Of a stretch of DNA of 50,664 nucleotides, positions 1 to 9,347 are shown in pieces. The number at the start of each line of letters is the position of its first letter. Position 1 is the first letter of the stretch. A program made the translations under genes and the position numbers. The notes beneath the pieces were generated by a model that saw only the letters and a program-made list of their open reading frames with translations, had not been told where the DNA came from and made no database searches. Source of the stretch: JANRKB01 sp033763695 (GTDB lineage: Bacteria > Planctomycetota > Phycisphaerae > Phycisphaerales > UBA1924); assembly GCA_033763695.1 (NCBI GenBank), contig JANRKB010000042.1:1-50664 (forward strand), in the 5' to 3' direction.

Positions 1-613
1 TGAACATCGGGTTGGTCAGGGGATCGCGCGAGGAACCGGCGTCGTTGATCACGAAGTTGTATGCGGCATTGGAAAGCGGAAGCGTGTCCATGCCGGGCAC
101 CCCGATATCCCAGGATCGCGCGGCCAGCGTCGACGCCGCCCGCGAACTGAATCGGAGGAAGGCCTCTGAAGCGGCGCTTTGGGTTCCGAGATGGAGGGGT
201 CGCTCCGGCGCGGCGTTTTTGACTCCCAGATCTCCGGCTGCGGTCACCCGCAGGCCGCGTGTGTTGGCGGCGAGCGGAGCGGCGGTCACGGGCTGACGTG
301 GTGTCAGCGTCTCAAACGTGCCGGAGCCGGCCGGGGTTCGCACAGCGAGTTCGAGCGTGAAGCCCGGGCCGGTCACGAGATCGCCGAGATTGACCTGTGT
401 GGTAAATGTGCCATCGACAACATTCACGCCGGATGACTCAACGGGCCCCAAGACAGCGACGTTTGAGGGGTTGAACAGCGTAAACCGGACGTCGGCAGTT
501 CCGGTGTACGCCTGCCCACTCGAAGTGAGCCGACCCTGATATGTCGTCGTGAACTGAGCCAGAGCGCTTGCAGAACCAAGAACGAGTGCAAAGACGTACC
601 CAAGCAGTCGCAT
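1..613 (-). CDS. Secreted tail-fibre-like protein, 5' part only (runs off the left edge)
   Basis: The reverse strand is open from an ATG at 613 to the window edge (about 204 codons, no stop). It begins with a signal peptide (MRLLGYVFALVLGSASALAQ), then FTTTYQGRLTSSGQAYTG, a stretch resembling TLFNPSNVAVLGPVESSGVN, and later ETLTPRQPVTAAPLAAN. A YQGRLT...FTLF...LxPRQPxTAxPxA layout is familiar from planctomycete exported proteins that often carry a peptidase S74/tail-fibre chaperone domain at the C-terminus; that part would lie outside the window. DLGVKNAAPERPLHLGT resembles the phrase that usually introduces the fibre repeats. A ribosome-binding site GGAGG lies at 620-624, six bases before the ATG, which fixes the start. 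Function is unknown; surface or adhesive role is inference. Confidence 0.75.
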   Translation of the reverse strand, partial: MRLLGYVFALVLGSASALAQFTTTYQGRLTSSGQAYTGTADVRFTLFNPSNVAVLGPVESSGVNVVDGTFTTQVNLGDLVTGPGFTLELAVRTPAGSGTFETLTPRQPVTAAPLAANTRGLRVTAAGDLGVKNAAPERPLHLGTQSAASEAFLRFSSRAASTLAARSWDIGVPGMDTLPLSNAAYNFVINDAGSSRDPLTNPMF

Positions 614-914
614 ACGCAGCCTCCATTATGTGCCCCGGGTCAGAATACCGGATGGCTCGGCCGCGAAGGAAGAGCGAATCGCAGATTTTTGCACCGATTC
701 GGCGTCGGATGGGGCGCGCGACTGTGGGCGGTGAGCGATCAGGATCACGGAGCGGAGATCGTGTCATGCACGACCCACGGCGGGCGAGCGCCGGGCAGGG
801 TCAGAGGAACAAAAGCACGATCATCCTCAAAGACTCGGATGAGTCGTGGCACATGATGAGAGGGCCATGTGTCTCATGCTGACCACAAACATTTCGCCCT
901 GTCAGCTGCTGGGC
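614..914. other. Intergenic region between divergent genes, no gene seen
   Basis: About 300 bases between the reverse-strand secreted protein and the forward gene starting at 927. It must contain both promoters. Apart from the ribosome-binding site GGAGG (reverse strand, 620-624) and a CATAAT-like hexamer just upstream of it, I see no gene, RNA or clear repeat. Confidence 0.5.
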
Positions 915-920
915 TAACAT
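915..920 (+). promoter_or_regulatory. -10-like hexamer TAACAT, 6 nt before the start at 927
   Basis: TANNNT hexamer ending six bases before ATG 927, with no Shine-Dalgarno sequence. It matches the placement seen at many other starts in this window and favours 927 over the internal ATG at 1077. Confidence 0.45.
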
Positions 921-926
921 CGCGGA

Positions 927-1652
927 ATGGATGCTGATTATCGACTCAGGCTCGTAGTCGGGTATCTGCAATGCCCGTATCTATCGAGCAATAGTTCGTG
1001 TTCCGAACCGATCAATGTCGAGTCTTTGCTTTCATGGACGTGCCGTACGCTCTCCAAGCCTCGCTCTCAAGTGCTCATGGGGAGGTACCAGAAAATCGAG
1101 AAGATCGATGAGCGACTGGAAGGCTTTCCATGGGAACCTGTCCTTGTAGAAAAGGTGCTGATTCCGATCCATCAAGCAAAGGTCGCATTTGTGATGGGAC
1201 ACGAACTTGGTTGCATCGCTCTCTGTGGAATGGTCGGAGAGATGTTGGCGGTGTTCCGCTTCCAGATTTCCGAGTACGCAAGAACGCATGGCACAACAAA
1301 TAGGGTTACTAGTGGTCGTCGAAAAGTGAGGAATTTTGAAGAGCAAACTCAGACTCAGCGGATGGGCCTCCTCAAAGAGCTGGGTCTGATAGATTCGGAG
1401 ACCAAGGACAAGCTAGCCAAGCTGGCAAGAACACGCAACAAGTGGCTTCATAGGCTGTCTGAAACACATGAAGCTCTCAGCGACGATGCGATCGAGTCGT
1501 ATCGCTTAGCGTGCGAGCTTGCTGAGGCGTTTTTTCGATCGGGAGGAGAAGGAGAGAGGTTTAATCTCAACCCCGACGTCCTCGCATATCTCAAAGGAGC
1601 GAATGCGAACGCCTCCTCCCGGACACGGGAAAACGAATTTCAATCCCCCTGA
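927..1652 (+). CDS. Orphan protein with a HEPN-like RNKWLH motif
   Basis: A 241-residue predicted soluble, mostly helical protein that I cannot assign to a named family. Near residue 170 it has ARTRNKWLHRL, an R-N-x3-H pattern like the catalytic motif of HEPN domains and DUF4145-type proteins, preceded by a helix-rich region (GHELGCIALCGMVGEMLAVF). HEPN proteins are often RNases in toxin or defence settings, but that role is only a possibility here, and no antitoxin partner is adjacent. Codon choice and base composition are visibly less GC-rich than the neighbours, hinting at acquisition. An alternative start is ATG 1077, which would drop an N-terminus with little recognisable character. The 3' end overlaps the end of convergent lepA by 13 bases. 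Confidence 0.7.
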   Translation: MDADYRLRLVVGYLQCPYLSSNSSCSEPINVESLLSWTCRTLSKPRSQVLMGRYQKIEKIDERLEGFPWEPVLVEKVLIPIHQAKVAFVMGHELGCIALCGMVGEMLAVFRFQISEYARTHGTTNRVTSGRRKVRNFEEQTQTQRMGLLKELGLIDSETKDKLAKLARTRNKWLHRLSETHEALSDDAIESYRLACELAEAFFRSGGEGERFNLNPDVLAYLKGANANASSRTRENEFQSP

Positions 1653-3637
1653 TCCAGCACCGCCATGAAGGCTTCCTGCGGGATGGTGACGTTGCCGACG
1701 GCCTTCATGCGCTTCTTGCCTTCCTTCTGCTTTTCGAGCAGTTTGCGCTTGCGGCTGACGTCGCCGCCGTAGCACTTGGCGAGGACGTTCTTGCGGAAGG
1801 CCTTGATGGTTTCGCGGGCGATGACCTTGCCGCCGATGGCGGCCTGGAGGGGGATTTCGAACTGGTGGCGGGGGATCTGGTCCTTGAGGCGGACGAGGAG
1901 TTGGCGGCCGCGTTGTTCGGCCTTGTCGCGGTGGACGATGATGGCGAGGGCTTCGACGGCGTCGCCGTTGATGAGGGTGTCGAGCTTGACGAGGCGGTCA
2001 TCGCGGTAGTCGATGACTTCGTAGTCCATGGTGCCGTAGCCGCTGGTGAGGCCCTTCATCTTGTCGAAGAAGTCGTAGATGATTTCGGCGAGAGGCATTT
2101 CGAAGTGGAGCATTTCGCGGCTGTTGCTGACGAACTGCTGGTTCTTGTAGACGCCGCGGCGGTCGAGGCAGAGCTTCATGATGTCGCCGATGTTATCCTT
2201 GGGCAGCAGGATCTCAACGCGGCACAGCGGCTCGCGGATTTCCATGATGTGGCCCTGATCGGGGAGGTCGGCGGGGTTGTGGACTTCGAGGAGTTGGCAC
2301 TCGGCGGGGATGTTGCGGCAGAACTGGGACTCGGGGTCGACGGGCTTGAGGGCCTGGCCGTTGGCGCCGGTGATGGTGTTGGTGCCGCGGACGAGAACGT
2401 GGTAGGAGACGGTGGGGGCGGTCTGGACGATCTGAACGTGGCCCTCGCGTTCGAGGCGTTCCTGGATGATGTCCATGTGGAGGAGGCCGAGGAAGCCGCA
2501 GCGGAAGCCGAAGCCGAGGGCTTCGCTGTGCACGGGGGCGAAGGTGAAGGAAGAGTCATTGAGGGAGAGTTTTTCGACGGCGTCGCGGAGTTCTTCGAAG
2601 TCGGTGCCCTCGCCGTCTTCGTTGGTGGCGGGGTAGAAATCGCAGAAGACCATCTGGCGCGGCGGCTGATAGCCGGGGAGTGCTTCCTCGGCGGGGTGCA
2701 TGTCGAGGGTGACGGTGTCGCCGATACGGACGTCCTTGAGCGAGCGGATGGCGGCGACGACGTATGCGGTTTCGCCGGGGCCGATCTCGCCGTCGGGCAG
2801 GCGATAGGGCTTGGGGTTCATCTTGCCGATTTCGGTGACCTGGAAGGTGCGGCCGATGCCCATCATGCGGATCTTGTCGCCGACGCGGAGACGGCCGTCG
2901 AAGACGCGGACGTAGATGATGACGCCGCGGTAGTCGTCGTAGACGGCGTCGAAGATGAGAGCGCGGAGTTTTTCGGTGACGGGCTTGCGGGGCGCGGGGA
3001 ACTTGTCGCAGATGGCGGCGAGAAGTTCCTTGAGGCCTTGGCCGGTCTTGGCGGAGACCTGCAGGCACTCTTCGGCGCGGAAGCCGAGGGTCTGCTCGAT
3101 TTCGTCGGCGACTTCCTCGGGGCGTGCGGAGGGGAGGTCGATCTTGTTGATGACCGGGATGATGGTGAGATTTTCGTTGACGGCGAGGTAGGCGTTGACG
3201 AGGGTCTGGGCCTGCACGCCCTGGGTTGAGTCGACGACGAGGATGGCGCCTTCGCAGGCTTTGAGGGCGCGGCTGACTTCGTAGTTGAAGTCGACGTGGC
3301 CGGGCGTGTCGATGAAGTTGAGCATGTAGAGCTGCTGGCCGTGGGTCTTCACGTCCGCGCCGCCGGTGCCTTGGGAGTCTTCGTTCTGCACGGCGTCGAC
3401 TTCGAGCTCGTCGCTCTTTTCGCCGGGGGTGTGGTGGTGGAAGACGGTGACGGCGGAGGCCTTGATGGTGATGCCGCGTTCGCGCTCGATGTCCATGGAA
3501 TCGAGCATCTGCTCGCGGGCTTCGCGCGCGGAGACGGCGTTGGTGGCCTGGAGCAACCGGTCGGCGAGCGTGGACTTGCCGTGGTCGATGTGGGCGATGA
3601 TCGAAAAGTTACGGATTTGATCGGGCTTCTGCGGCAT
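1640..3637 (-). CDS. lepA: Elongation factor 4 (LepA), translational GTPase
   Basis: A ribosome-dependent GTPase acting on elongating or assembling ribosomes in the cytoplasm. Motifs: G1 AHIDHGKST (residues 15-23), switch region ERERGITIKA (51-60), G3 FIDTPGHVDF (about 108-117), G4 INKIDLPSA, then the LepA-specific C-terminal domain ending with an ILAKCYGGDVSRKRKLLEKQ-like block. At 665 residues it is longer than the usual about 600; much of the excess is an acidic insertion at about residues 66-100 between the effector loop and G3, where most LepA proteins have only a short turn. The ATG at 3637 is preceded by TACGAT (3646-3651). It is divergent from ruvB and convergent with the 927-1652 gene. 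Confidence 0.97.
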   Translation of the reverse strand: MPQKPDQIRNFSIIAHIDHGKSTLADRLLQATNAVSAREAREQMLDSMDIERERGITIKASAVTVFHHHTPGEKSDELEVDAVQNEDSQGTGGADVKTHGQQLYMLNFIDTPGHVDFNYEVSRALKACEGAILVVDSTQGVQAQTLVNAYLAVNENLTIIPVINKIDLPSARPEEVADEIEQTLGFRAEECLQVSAKTGQGLKELLAAICDKFPAPRKPVTEKLRALIFDAVYDDYRGVIIYVRVFDGRLRVGDKIRMMGIGRTFQVTEIGKMNPKPYRLPDGEIGPGETAYVVAAIRSLKDVRIGDTVTLDMHPAEEALPGYQPPRQMVFCDFYPATNEDGEGTDFEELRDAVEKLSLNDSSFTFAPVHSEALGFGFRCGFLGLLHMDIIQERLEREGHVQIVQTAPTVSYHVLVRGTNTITGANGQALKPVDPESQFCRNIPAECQLLEVHNPADLPDQGHIMEIREPLCRVEILLPKDNIGDIMKLCLDRRGVYKNQQFVSNSREMLHFEMPLAEIIYDFFDKMKGLTSGYGTMDYEVIDYRDDRLVKLDTLINGDAVEALAIIVHRDKAEQRGRQLLVRLKDQIPRHQFEIPLQAAIGGKVIARETIKAFRKNVLAKCYGGDVSRKRKLLEKQKEGKKRMKAVGNVTIPQEAFMAVLDQGD

Positions 3638-3645
3638 TGCGGCAG

Positions 3646-3651
3646 ATCGTA
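3646..3651 (-). promoter_or_regulatory. -10-like hexamer TACGAT before lepA
   Basis: Reverse-strand TACGAT ending 8 bases before the lepA ATG (3637), without an intervening Shine-Dalgarno sequence. Confidence 0.5.
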
Positions 3652-3686
3652 GCGGCGCAGGTGTCGCAGGGCGGGGCGGAAGCGGT

Positions 3687-3692
3687 TAGGAT
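3687..3692 (+). promoter_or_regulatory. -10-like hexamer TAGGAT before ruvB
   Basis: Forward TAGGAT ending 6 bases before the ruvB ATG (3699). With the lepA element it places two back-to-back promoters in the 61-base gap. Confidence 0.5.
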
Positions 3693-3698
3693 GGGATC

Positions 3699-4763
3699 AT
3701 GGCGACGGATCGCTTGCTGGAGGCTCGGGCCAAGCGCCCGGAGGAAGAGGCCCTGAACTGGGCCTTGCGGCCGACCCATTTGGGCGAATACATCGGGCAG
3801 GTGGACCTGATCGAGCGGTTGTCGATCGCGGTGCAGGCGGCGAAGGCACGCAATGAGCCGCTGGAGCACGCGCTGTTTCATGGGCCGCCGGGGCTCGGGA
3901 AGACAACGCTGGCGCATGTGATCGCGAAGGAGATGGGTTCGCGGCTGGTGGTGACGAGCGGGCCGGTGCTGGCGAAGGGGACGGACCTGGTGGCGGCGCT
4001 GTCGAGCCTGGGGCCGCGGGATGTGCTGTTTATTGATGAGATCCACCGGCTGCCGATCGCGGTGGAGGAATTCATCTATCCGGCGATGGAAGATTTCCGG
4101 ATTGATGTGCAGGTGGACAGCGGGGTGTCGGCGCGGACGGTGCAGATCAAGTGCAAGCCGTTCACGCTGATCGGGGCGACGACGCGGGCGGGGTTGCTGT
4201 CGGCGCCGCTGCGGTCGCGGTTTGGCATGTCGCACCACTTGAAGTTCTATCCGGTGGAGGAACTGCTGCACATTGTGCGGCGGAGCGCGACGATGCTGAA
4301 CATGAGCGCGTCGGCGTCGGGGCAGTTTGAGGATGGATTGCGAGCGATTGCGGAGCGGGCGCGGGGCACGCCGCGGATCGCGAATCGGCTGCTGCGGCGG
4401 GTGCGGGACTTTGCGCATGTGAAGGCGAAGGGTGAGTTGTCGGCGCGGGTGGTGGGGGATGCGCTGGCGCTTGAGGGCGTGGATGAACTGGGGCTGGACG
4501 AACTGGATCGCGCGTACCTGACGACGATCGCGACAACGTACTCGGGAGGTCCGGTGGGACTCGAGACGGTGGCGGCGACGATGAGCGAGGACGCGGGGAC
4601 GCTGGAAGATGTGGTGGAGCCGTATTTGCTGCAGATCGGATTCGTGGCGCGGACGCGGCGCGGACGCGCGATGACGAAGGCGGCGGCGGATCACCTGGGA
4701 ATGAAGTGGAAGCCGAGCGAGGAACTGCGGCTGCTGGTGGGTGAGGGGTTGACGCAGGGCTGA
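3699..4763 (+). CDS. ruvB: Holliday junction branch-migration ATPase RuvB
   Basis: The hexameric AAA+ motor that drives branch migration with RuvA during recombinational repair. The protein is 354 residues, normal for the family. Walker A GPPGLGKTT (62-70), Walker B LFIDEIHRL (about 110-118), the arginine/sensor region GATTRAGLLSAPLRSRFG, and the C-terminal winged helix with VEPYLLQIGFVARTRRGR are all present. It starts at ATG 3699, 6 bases after a TAGGAT hexamer. No ruvA or ruvC is adjacent. It is separated by about 60 bases from the lipid operon downstream. Confidence 0.98.
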   Translation: MATDRLLEARAKRPEEEALNWALRPTHLGEYIGQVDLIERLSIAVQAAKARNEPLEHALFHGPPGLGKTTLAHVIAKEMGSRLVVTSGPVLAKGTDLVAALSSLGPRDVLFIDEIHRLPIAVEEFIYPAMEDFRIDVQVDSGVSARTVQIKCKPFTLIGATTRAGLLSAPLRSRFGMSHHLKFYPVEELLHIVRRSATMLNMSASASGQFEDGLRAIAERARGTPRIANRLLRRVRDFAHVKAKGELSARVVGDALALEGVDELGLDELDRAYLTTIATTYSGGPVGLETVAATMSEDAGTLEDVVEPYLLQIGFVARTRRGRAMTKAAADHLGMKWKPSEELRLLVGEGLTQG

Positions 4764-4811
4764 GCGGGCTGGCGAGGGAATCCAAACAGGGCGGCGAGAC
4801 GAAAGGCGAGG

Positions 4812-4817
4812 TACGCT
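4812..4817 (+). promoter_or_regulatory. -10-like hexamer TACGCT heading the lipid operon
   Basis: TACGCT ends 6 bases before GTG 4824. This spacing, repeated across the window, supports GTG 4824 as the start of the desaturase and of a five-gene transcript. Confidence 0.45.
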
Positions 4818-4823
4818 GACGGC

Positions 4824-5839
<1,016 letters not shown>

Positions 5840-5843
<4 letters not shown>

Positions 5844-7183
5844 ACATCGCGATCATCGGCGCGGGCGTGTCGGGACTGGTGTGCGCGTATGTGCTGTCGC
5901 GCGAACATCAGGTGACGCTGATCGAAGGGCAGCCGCGGCTGGGCGGGCACACGCACACGCATCGGGTGCAGCACGAGGGACGCACGCTGAGCGTCGACTC
6001 GGGCTTCATCGTCTTCAACGAGCGGAACTATCCGAACTTCTGCATGCTGCTGCGGCAGCTCGGCGTGGCATCGCGACCGACGACGATGTCGTTCAGTGTG
6101 CGGCACGAGGCGAGCGGGATTGAGTATGGCGGGCTGGGGATGCGGGGCGTCTTTGCGCAGAAGCGGAACCTGCTGCGTCCGTCGTTTCATCGCATGATCC
6201 GCGACATCCTGCGGCTGGGGCGTGAGGCAACGCTGCTGGCGGATGAGGTCGTGCCAACGCTGCCGATGGATGCGGGGATCGCAGATGTGTTGCGCGGGCG
6301 CGGATACTCGGAAGCGTTCATTGAGCGATACCTGGTGGCGATGGGCGCGGCGATCTGGTCGGCGTCGCAGGAAGAGGCGGGGAAGATTCCGGCGCGGTTC
6401 TTCCTGCGGTTCTTTCACAATCACGGGATGCTTGATCTGAGCCAGCGGCCGCAGTGGCGGACGGTGGTGGGCGGGTCACATATGTATGTCCGGGCGCTGC
6501 GTGGTGCGCTCGATGCGCGCGGTGTGCGGGTGCTTTCGGGCGATGCGTGTCGGCGGGTGCGTCGGGGCGCGGGCGTGGTTCACATCACGACGGAGCAGGC
6601 GGAACTGACGGCGGATCATGTGGTGCTGGCGTGTCACAGCGATGAAGCGCTGGGCCTGCTTGGGGACGCGACGCGGGCGGAGCAGGAGGTGCTCGGGGCA
6701 ATCGCGTACCAGAGCAATGACGCGGTGCTGCATCGCGATGCGAGTCTGCTGCCGAGTCGGCGGGCGGCGTGGGCGGCGTGGAATGCGACCGTGCCGCGCG
6801 AGCGGGCGGATCGTGTGCTTGTGACGTACAACATGAGCATGCTGCAGGGGCTGGAGACGCGAGAGCCGTTGTGCGTGACGCTGAACCAGACGCCGCGGAT
6901 CGATCCGGGGAAGGTGATCGCGACGATGCAGTATGCGCATCCGGCGTACACACCGGCGTCGATCGCGGCGCAGGCGCGGCACGCGGAGATCAGCGGGAAT
7001 GCACAGAGCGGCGGCGGGCGCACGCACTACTGCGGCGCGTACTGGGGGAACGGCTTCCATGAAGACGGCGTGGTGAGCGCGCTGCGGGTGTGTGAAGCAT
7101 TTGGGCTGGGCTTGCAGGCGGGCGCGGAGCGTGGTGTGGCTGCGCAGTCGATGCATGCCGCGCCGATCGAGGTGCCGGCGTGA
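5840..7183 (+). CDS. FAD-dependent amine-oxidase-like oxidoreductase (COG2907 type)
   Basis: A 447-residue flavoprotein. The N-terminus MNIAIIGAGVSGLVCAY is a Rossmann dinucleotide-binding motif (GxGxxG at 7-12), followed by GGHTHTHRV, and the C-terminal half contains HYCGAYWGNGFHEDGV, the FAD-contacting end typical of NAD(P)-binding amine-oxidase-like proteins. The family commonly occurs next to DUF1365 and cyclopropane-fatty-acid-synthase-like genes, as here, so the substrate is more likely a membrane acyl chain than an amine. The start ATG 5840 overlaps the desaturase stop by four bases; a longer reading from 5792 would add non-conserved residues. Its stop overlaps the DUF1365 start (GTGA at 7180). 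Exact reaction unknown. Confidence 0.9.
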
Positions 7184-8013
7184 CGTTGCACTCGGCGCTC
7201 TTTGAGGGCTGGGTGCGGCATCGGCGGATGTCGCCGCGGCGGCATGAGTTCATGATGCCGCTGTACATGGTGTATCTGGATCTGTCGGAGATCGACGCGT
7301 TCTTCGCGCCGTTTCGCCGGGGCTTCTTGTGGTCCGCGGAGCAGCCGGCGATTGTGCGATTTCGGCGTGAAGACTTCTTGGCGGATGAAGAGGAAGGGCA
7401 CGATGTGCCGCTGGATGTTGCGGTGCGGCGGCGGGTGGCGGCGAAGACGGGGCGCGAGCCGCGCGGGCCGATTCGGATGCTGACGCACTTGCGGACGTTT
7501 GGCCACATCTTCAACCCGGTGAGCTTCTATTACTGTTTTGACGAGACGGATACGCGGGTGGAGACGATCGTGGCGGAGATCACGAACACGCCGTGGAAGG
7601 AACGGCACGCGTATGTGCTGTCGACGTCGCGTGCGGCGGGTGCAGGCGAGAGTCGCGACGGGCGCGGCGATGCGGCGCGGTTTCGGTTCGACAAGGTGTT
7701 TCATGTGTCGCCGTTCATGCCGATGGACCTGGCGTATGACTGGACGTTTGTGACTCCGCCGCGATGCGAGGGCGGGCGGCTGGATGTACACATGAATCTG
7801 AACGAGCGGGACGGCAGCAAGGTGTTTGATGCGACGCTGCGGCTGACGCGCAGGGAGTCGAGCGTGGCGAACATGCGGCGTGTGCTGTGGCAGTATCCAT
7901 TGATGACGGCGCGGGTGGTGGCGCGGATTCACGCCGAGGCGCTGCGTTTGTGGCTGAAGCGCGTGCCGGTGTGGGCTCATCCGGGTTCAGTGGCGGCTGG
8001 AGGTGTGCGATGA
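7180..8013 (+). CDS. DUF1365 family protein
   Basis: A 277-residue protein of the DUF1365 family, recognised by the N-terminal HSALFEGWVRHRRMSPRRH and by LRTFGHIFNPVSFYYCFD, then AEITNTPWKERHAYVL and KVFHVSPFMPMDLAYDW. No biochemical activity is firmly established for the family; it is almost always encoded between a COG2907 flavoprotein and a cyclopropane-synthase-like methyltransferase. It starts with GTG 7180 inside the previous stop codon overlap and ends overlapping the next start (ATGA at 8010), so the three proteins are probably made in fixed proportion. A cofactor-binding or lipid-presenting role in acyl-chain modification is inference. Confidence 0.93.
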   Translation: MTLHSALFEGWVRHRRMSPRRHEFMMPLYMVYLDLSEIDAFFAPFRRGFLWSAEQPAIVRFRREDFLADEEEGHDVPLDVAVRRRVAAKTGREPRGPIRMLTHLRTFGHIFNPVSFYYCFDETDTRVETIVAEITNTPWKERHAYVLSTSRAAGAGESRDGRGDAARFRFDKVFHVSPFMPMDLAYDWTFVTPPRCEGGRLDVHMNLNERDGSKVFDATLRLTRRESSVANMRRVLWQYPLMTARVVARIHAEALRLWLKRVPVWAHPGSVAAGGVR

Positions 8014-9347
8014 GTTCGATCGTGCTGCGTGGAGAGGCGTTGTCGCCGGTGGTGCGCCGGGGCGTGGTGGCGCGCGGGCTGGAGAACGCGGGGCGTGCGC
8101 TGGTGCGTGCCGCGTTGTCGAAGATGCGGCACGGGTTCGTGGAGATTGTGGAAGGCGGGCGCGTGGTCGCGGCGGGGGGCGAGCGCGGCGCGACAGACCT
8201 GCCGAGCGTGCGGGTGGAGGTGCGCGATGCGCGGTTCTTCACGTCGGCGGCGTTTGGCGGCGGCCTGGGCCTGGCGGAGGCGTATCTGGATGGGCTGTGG
8301 GCGTGTGATGATCTGGCGGGCTTGATTCATGTGCTGACGGTGAACTATGCCGCGTTGACGACGCTGGAGTCGCCGGTGAGCAAGGTGCTTGCGCCGCTGG
8401 AGAAACTGCGGTATCGCATGCAGCGGAACTCGCGGAGCGGAAGCAAGCGGAACATCGTGGCGCACTATGACTTGTCGAACGAGTTCTTCGGGCTGTTCCT
8501 GGATGGGAGCATGTCGTACTCGTGCGGCGTGTATCGCGAGGGCGCGACGCTGGAGGAGGCGCAGGTCGAGAAGATCGATCGTGCGTGCCGCAAGTTGGGG
8601 CTGAGGCCGGAGCATCATCTGCTTGAGATTGGGACAGGCTGGGGCGCGCTGGCGATTCATGCGGCGCGGCGGTACGGCTGTCGCGTGACAACGACGACAA
8701 TCTCGGAGCAGCAGTACGCGCTCGCGCGGCAGAGAACCGAACGCGCGGGGCTGGCGGATCGCATCACACTGCTCAAGAGCGACTATCGCGATCTGCCGGC
8801 GATGACCGAGCGGTTTGATCGGCTGGTGTCGATCGAGATGATCGAAGCGGTGGGGGCGGAGAACCTCGAGACGTACTTCAACGTGTGCGGCACGATGCTC
8901 AAGCCTGACGGCGCGATGCTCTTGCAGGCGATCGTGATTCGTGATCAGTTCTTCGCGCGTGCGGCACGGCGGGTGGACTTCCTGAAGAAGTACATCTTCC
9001 CGGGATCGTGCCTGCCGAGCGTGGCGGCGATCATGCAGGCGACCACGCGCGCGAGCGATCTGCGGCTGTGGCACAGCGAGGACTTCGCGCCGGACTATGC
9101 GATCACGCTGAAGACGTGGCGCGAGCGGTTCTTTGCACGACTCGACGACGTGCGGCGGTTGGGTTTTGATGATCGATTTGTGCGACTGTGGGAGTATTAC
9201 CTGGCGTACTGCGAGGGCGCGTATCGGGCCCGGCATGTCGGTGATGTGCAGATGCTGCTGACCAAGCCGCGGTGTGGTCTCGCGCCGGTGGGGGCTGAGA
9301 CGCTGGCGTGGCGCGGGCATGAGGCGGGACGCTGGGAGGAGCCGTGA
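8010..9347 (+). CDS. Cyclopropane-fatty-acyl-phospholipid synthase-like SAM methyltransferase
   Basis: A 445-residue SAM-dependent enzyme of the CFA synthase family, acting on double bonds of phospholipid acyl chains. SAM-binding motif LLEIGTGWG (204-212); HYDLSNEFFGLFLD and SMSYSCGVY precede it, with the family Cys at 172. Relative to E. coli Cfa bicarbonate ligands, Cys (172), Glu (279 in EMIEAVG) and Ile (308) are kept, but the position of His266 is Gln306 (LLQAI), and the residue after the Glu is Ala instead of His. That suggests a subfamily that may transfer a methyl or methylene group with a different outcome from ring closure. PGSCLPS and CEGAYRARHVGDVQ complete the fold. Start ATG 8010 overlaps the previous stop; a reading from 7887 is not needed. 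Confidence 0.93.
   Translation: MSSIVLRGEALSPVVRRGVVARGLENAGRALVRAALSKMRHGFVEIVEGGRVVAAGGERGATDLPSVRVEVRDARFFTSAAFGGGLGLAEAYLDGLWACDDLAGLIHVLTVNYAALTTLESPVSKVLAPLEKLRYRMQRNSRSGSKRNIVAHYDLSNEFFGLFLDGSMSYSCGVYREGATLEEAQVEKIDRACRKLGLRPEHHLLEIGTGWGALAIHAARRYGCRVTTTTISEQQYALARQRTERAGLADRITLLKSDYRDLPAMTERFDRLVSIEMIEAVGAENLETYFNVCGTMLKPDGAMLLQAIVIRDQFFARAARRVDFLKKYIFPGSCLPSVAAIMQATTRASDLRLWHSEDFAPDYAITLKTWRERFFARLDDVRRLGFDDRFVRLWEYYLAYCEGAYRARHVGDVQMLLTKPRCGLAPVGAETLAWRGHEAGRWEEP

Noticed and set aside
1865..3229. Long forward open frame (454 codons) antisense to lepA
   Set aside because: It is a mirror of the lepA coding strand in GC-rich DNA, with a monotonous Gly/Ala/Val/Asp composition; lepA is unmistakable on the other strand.
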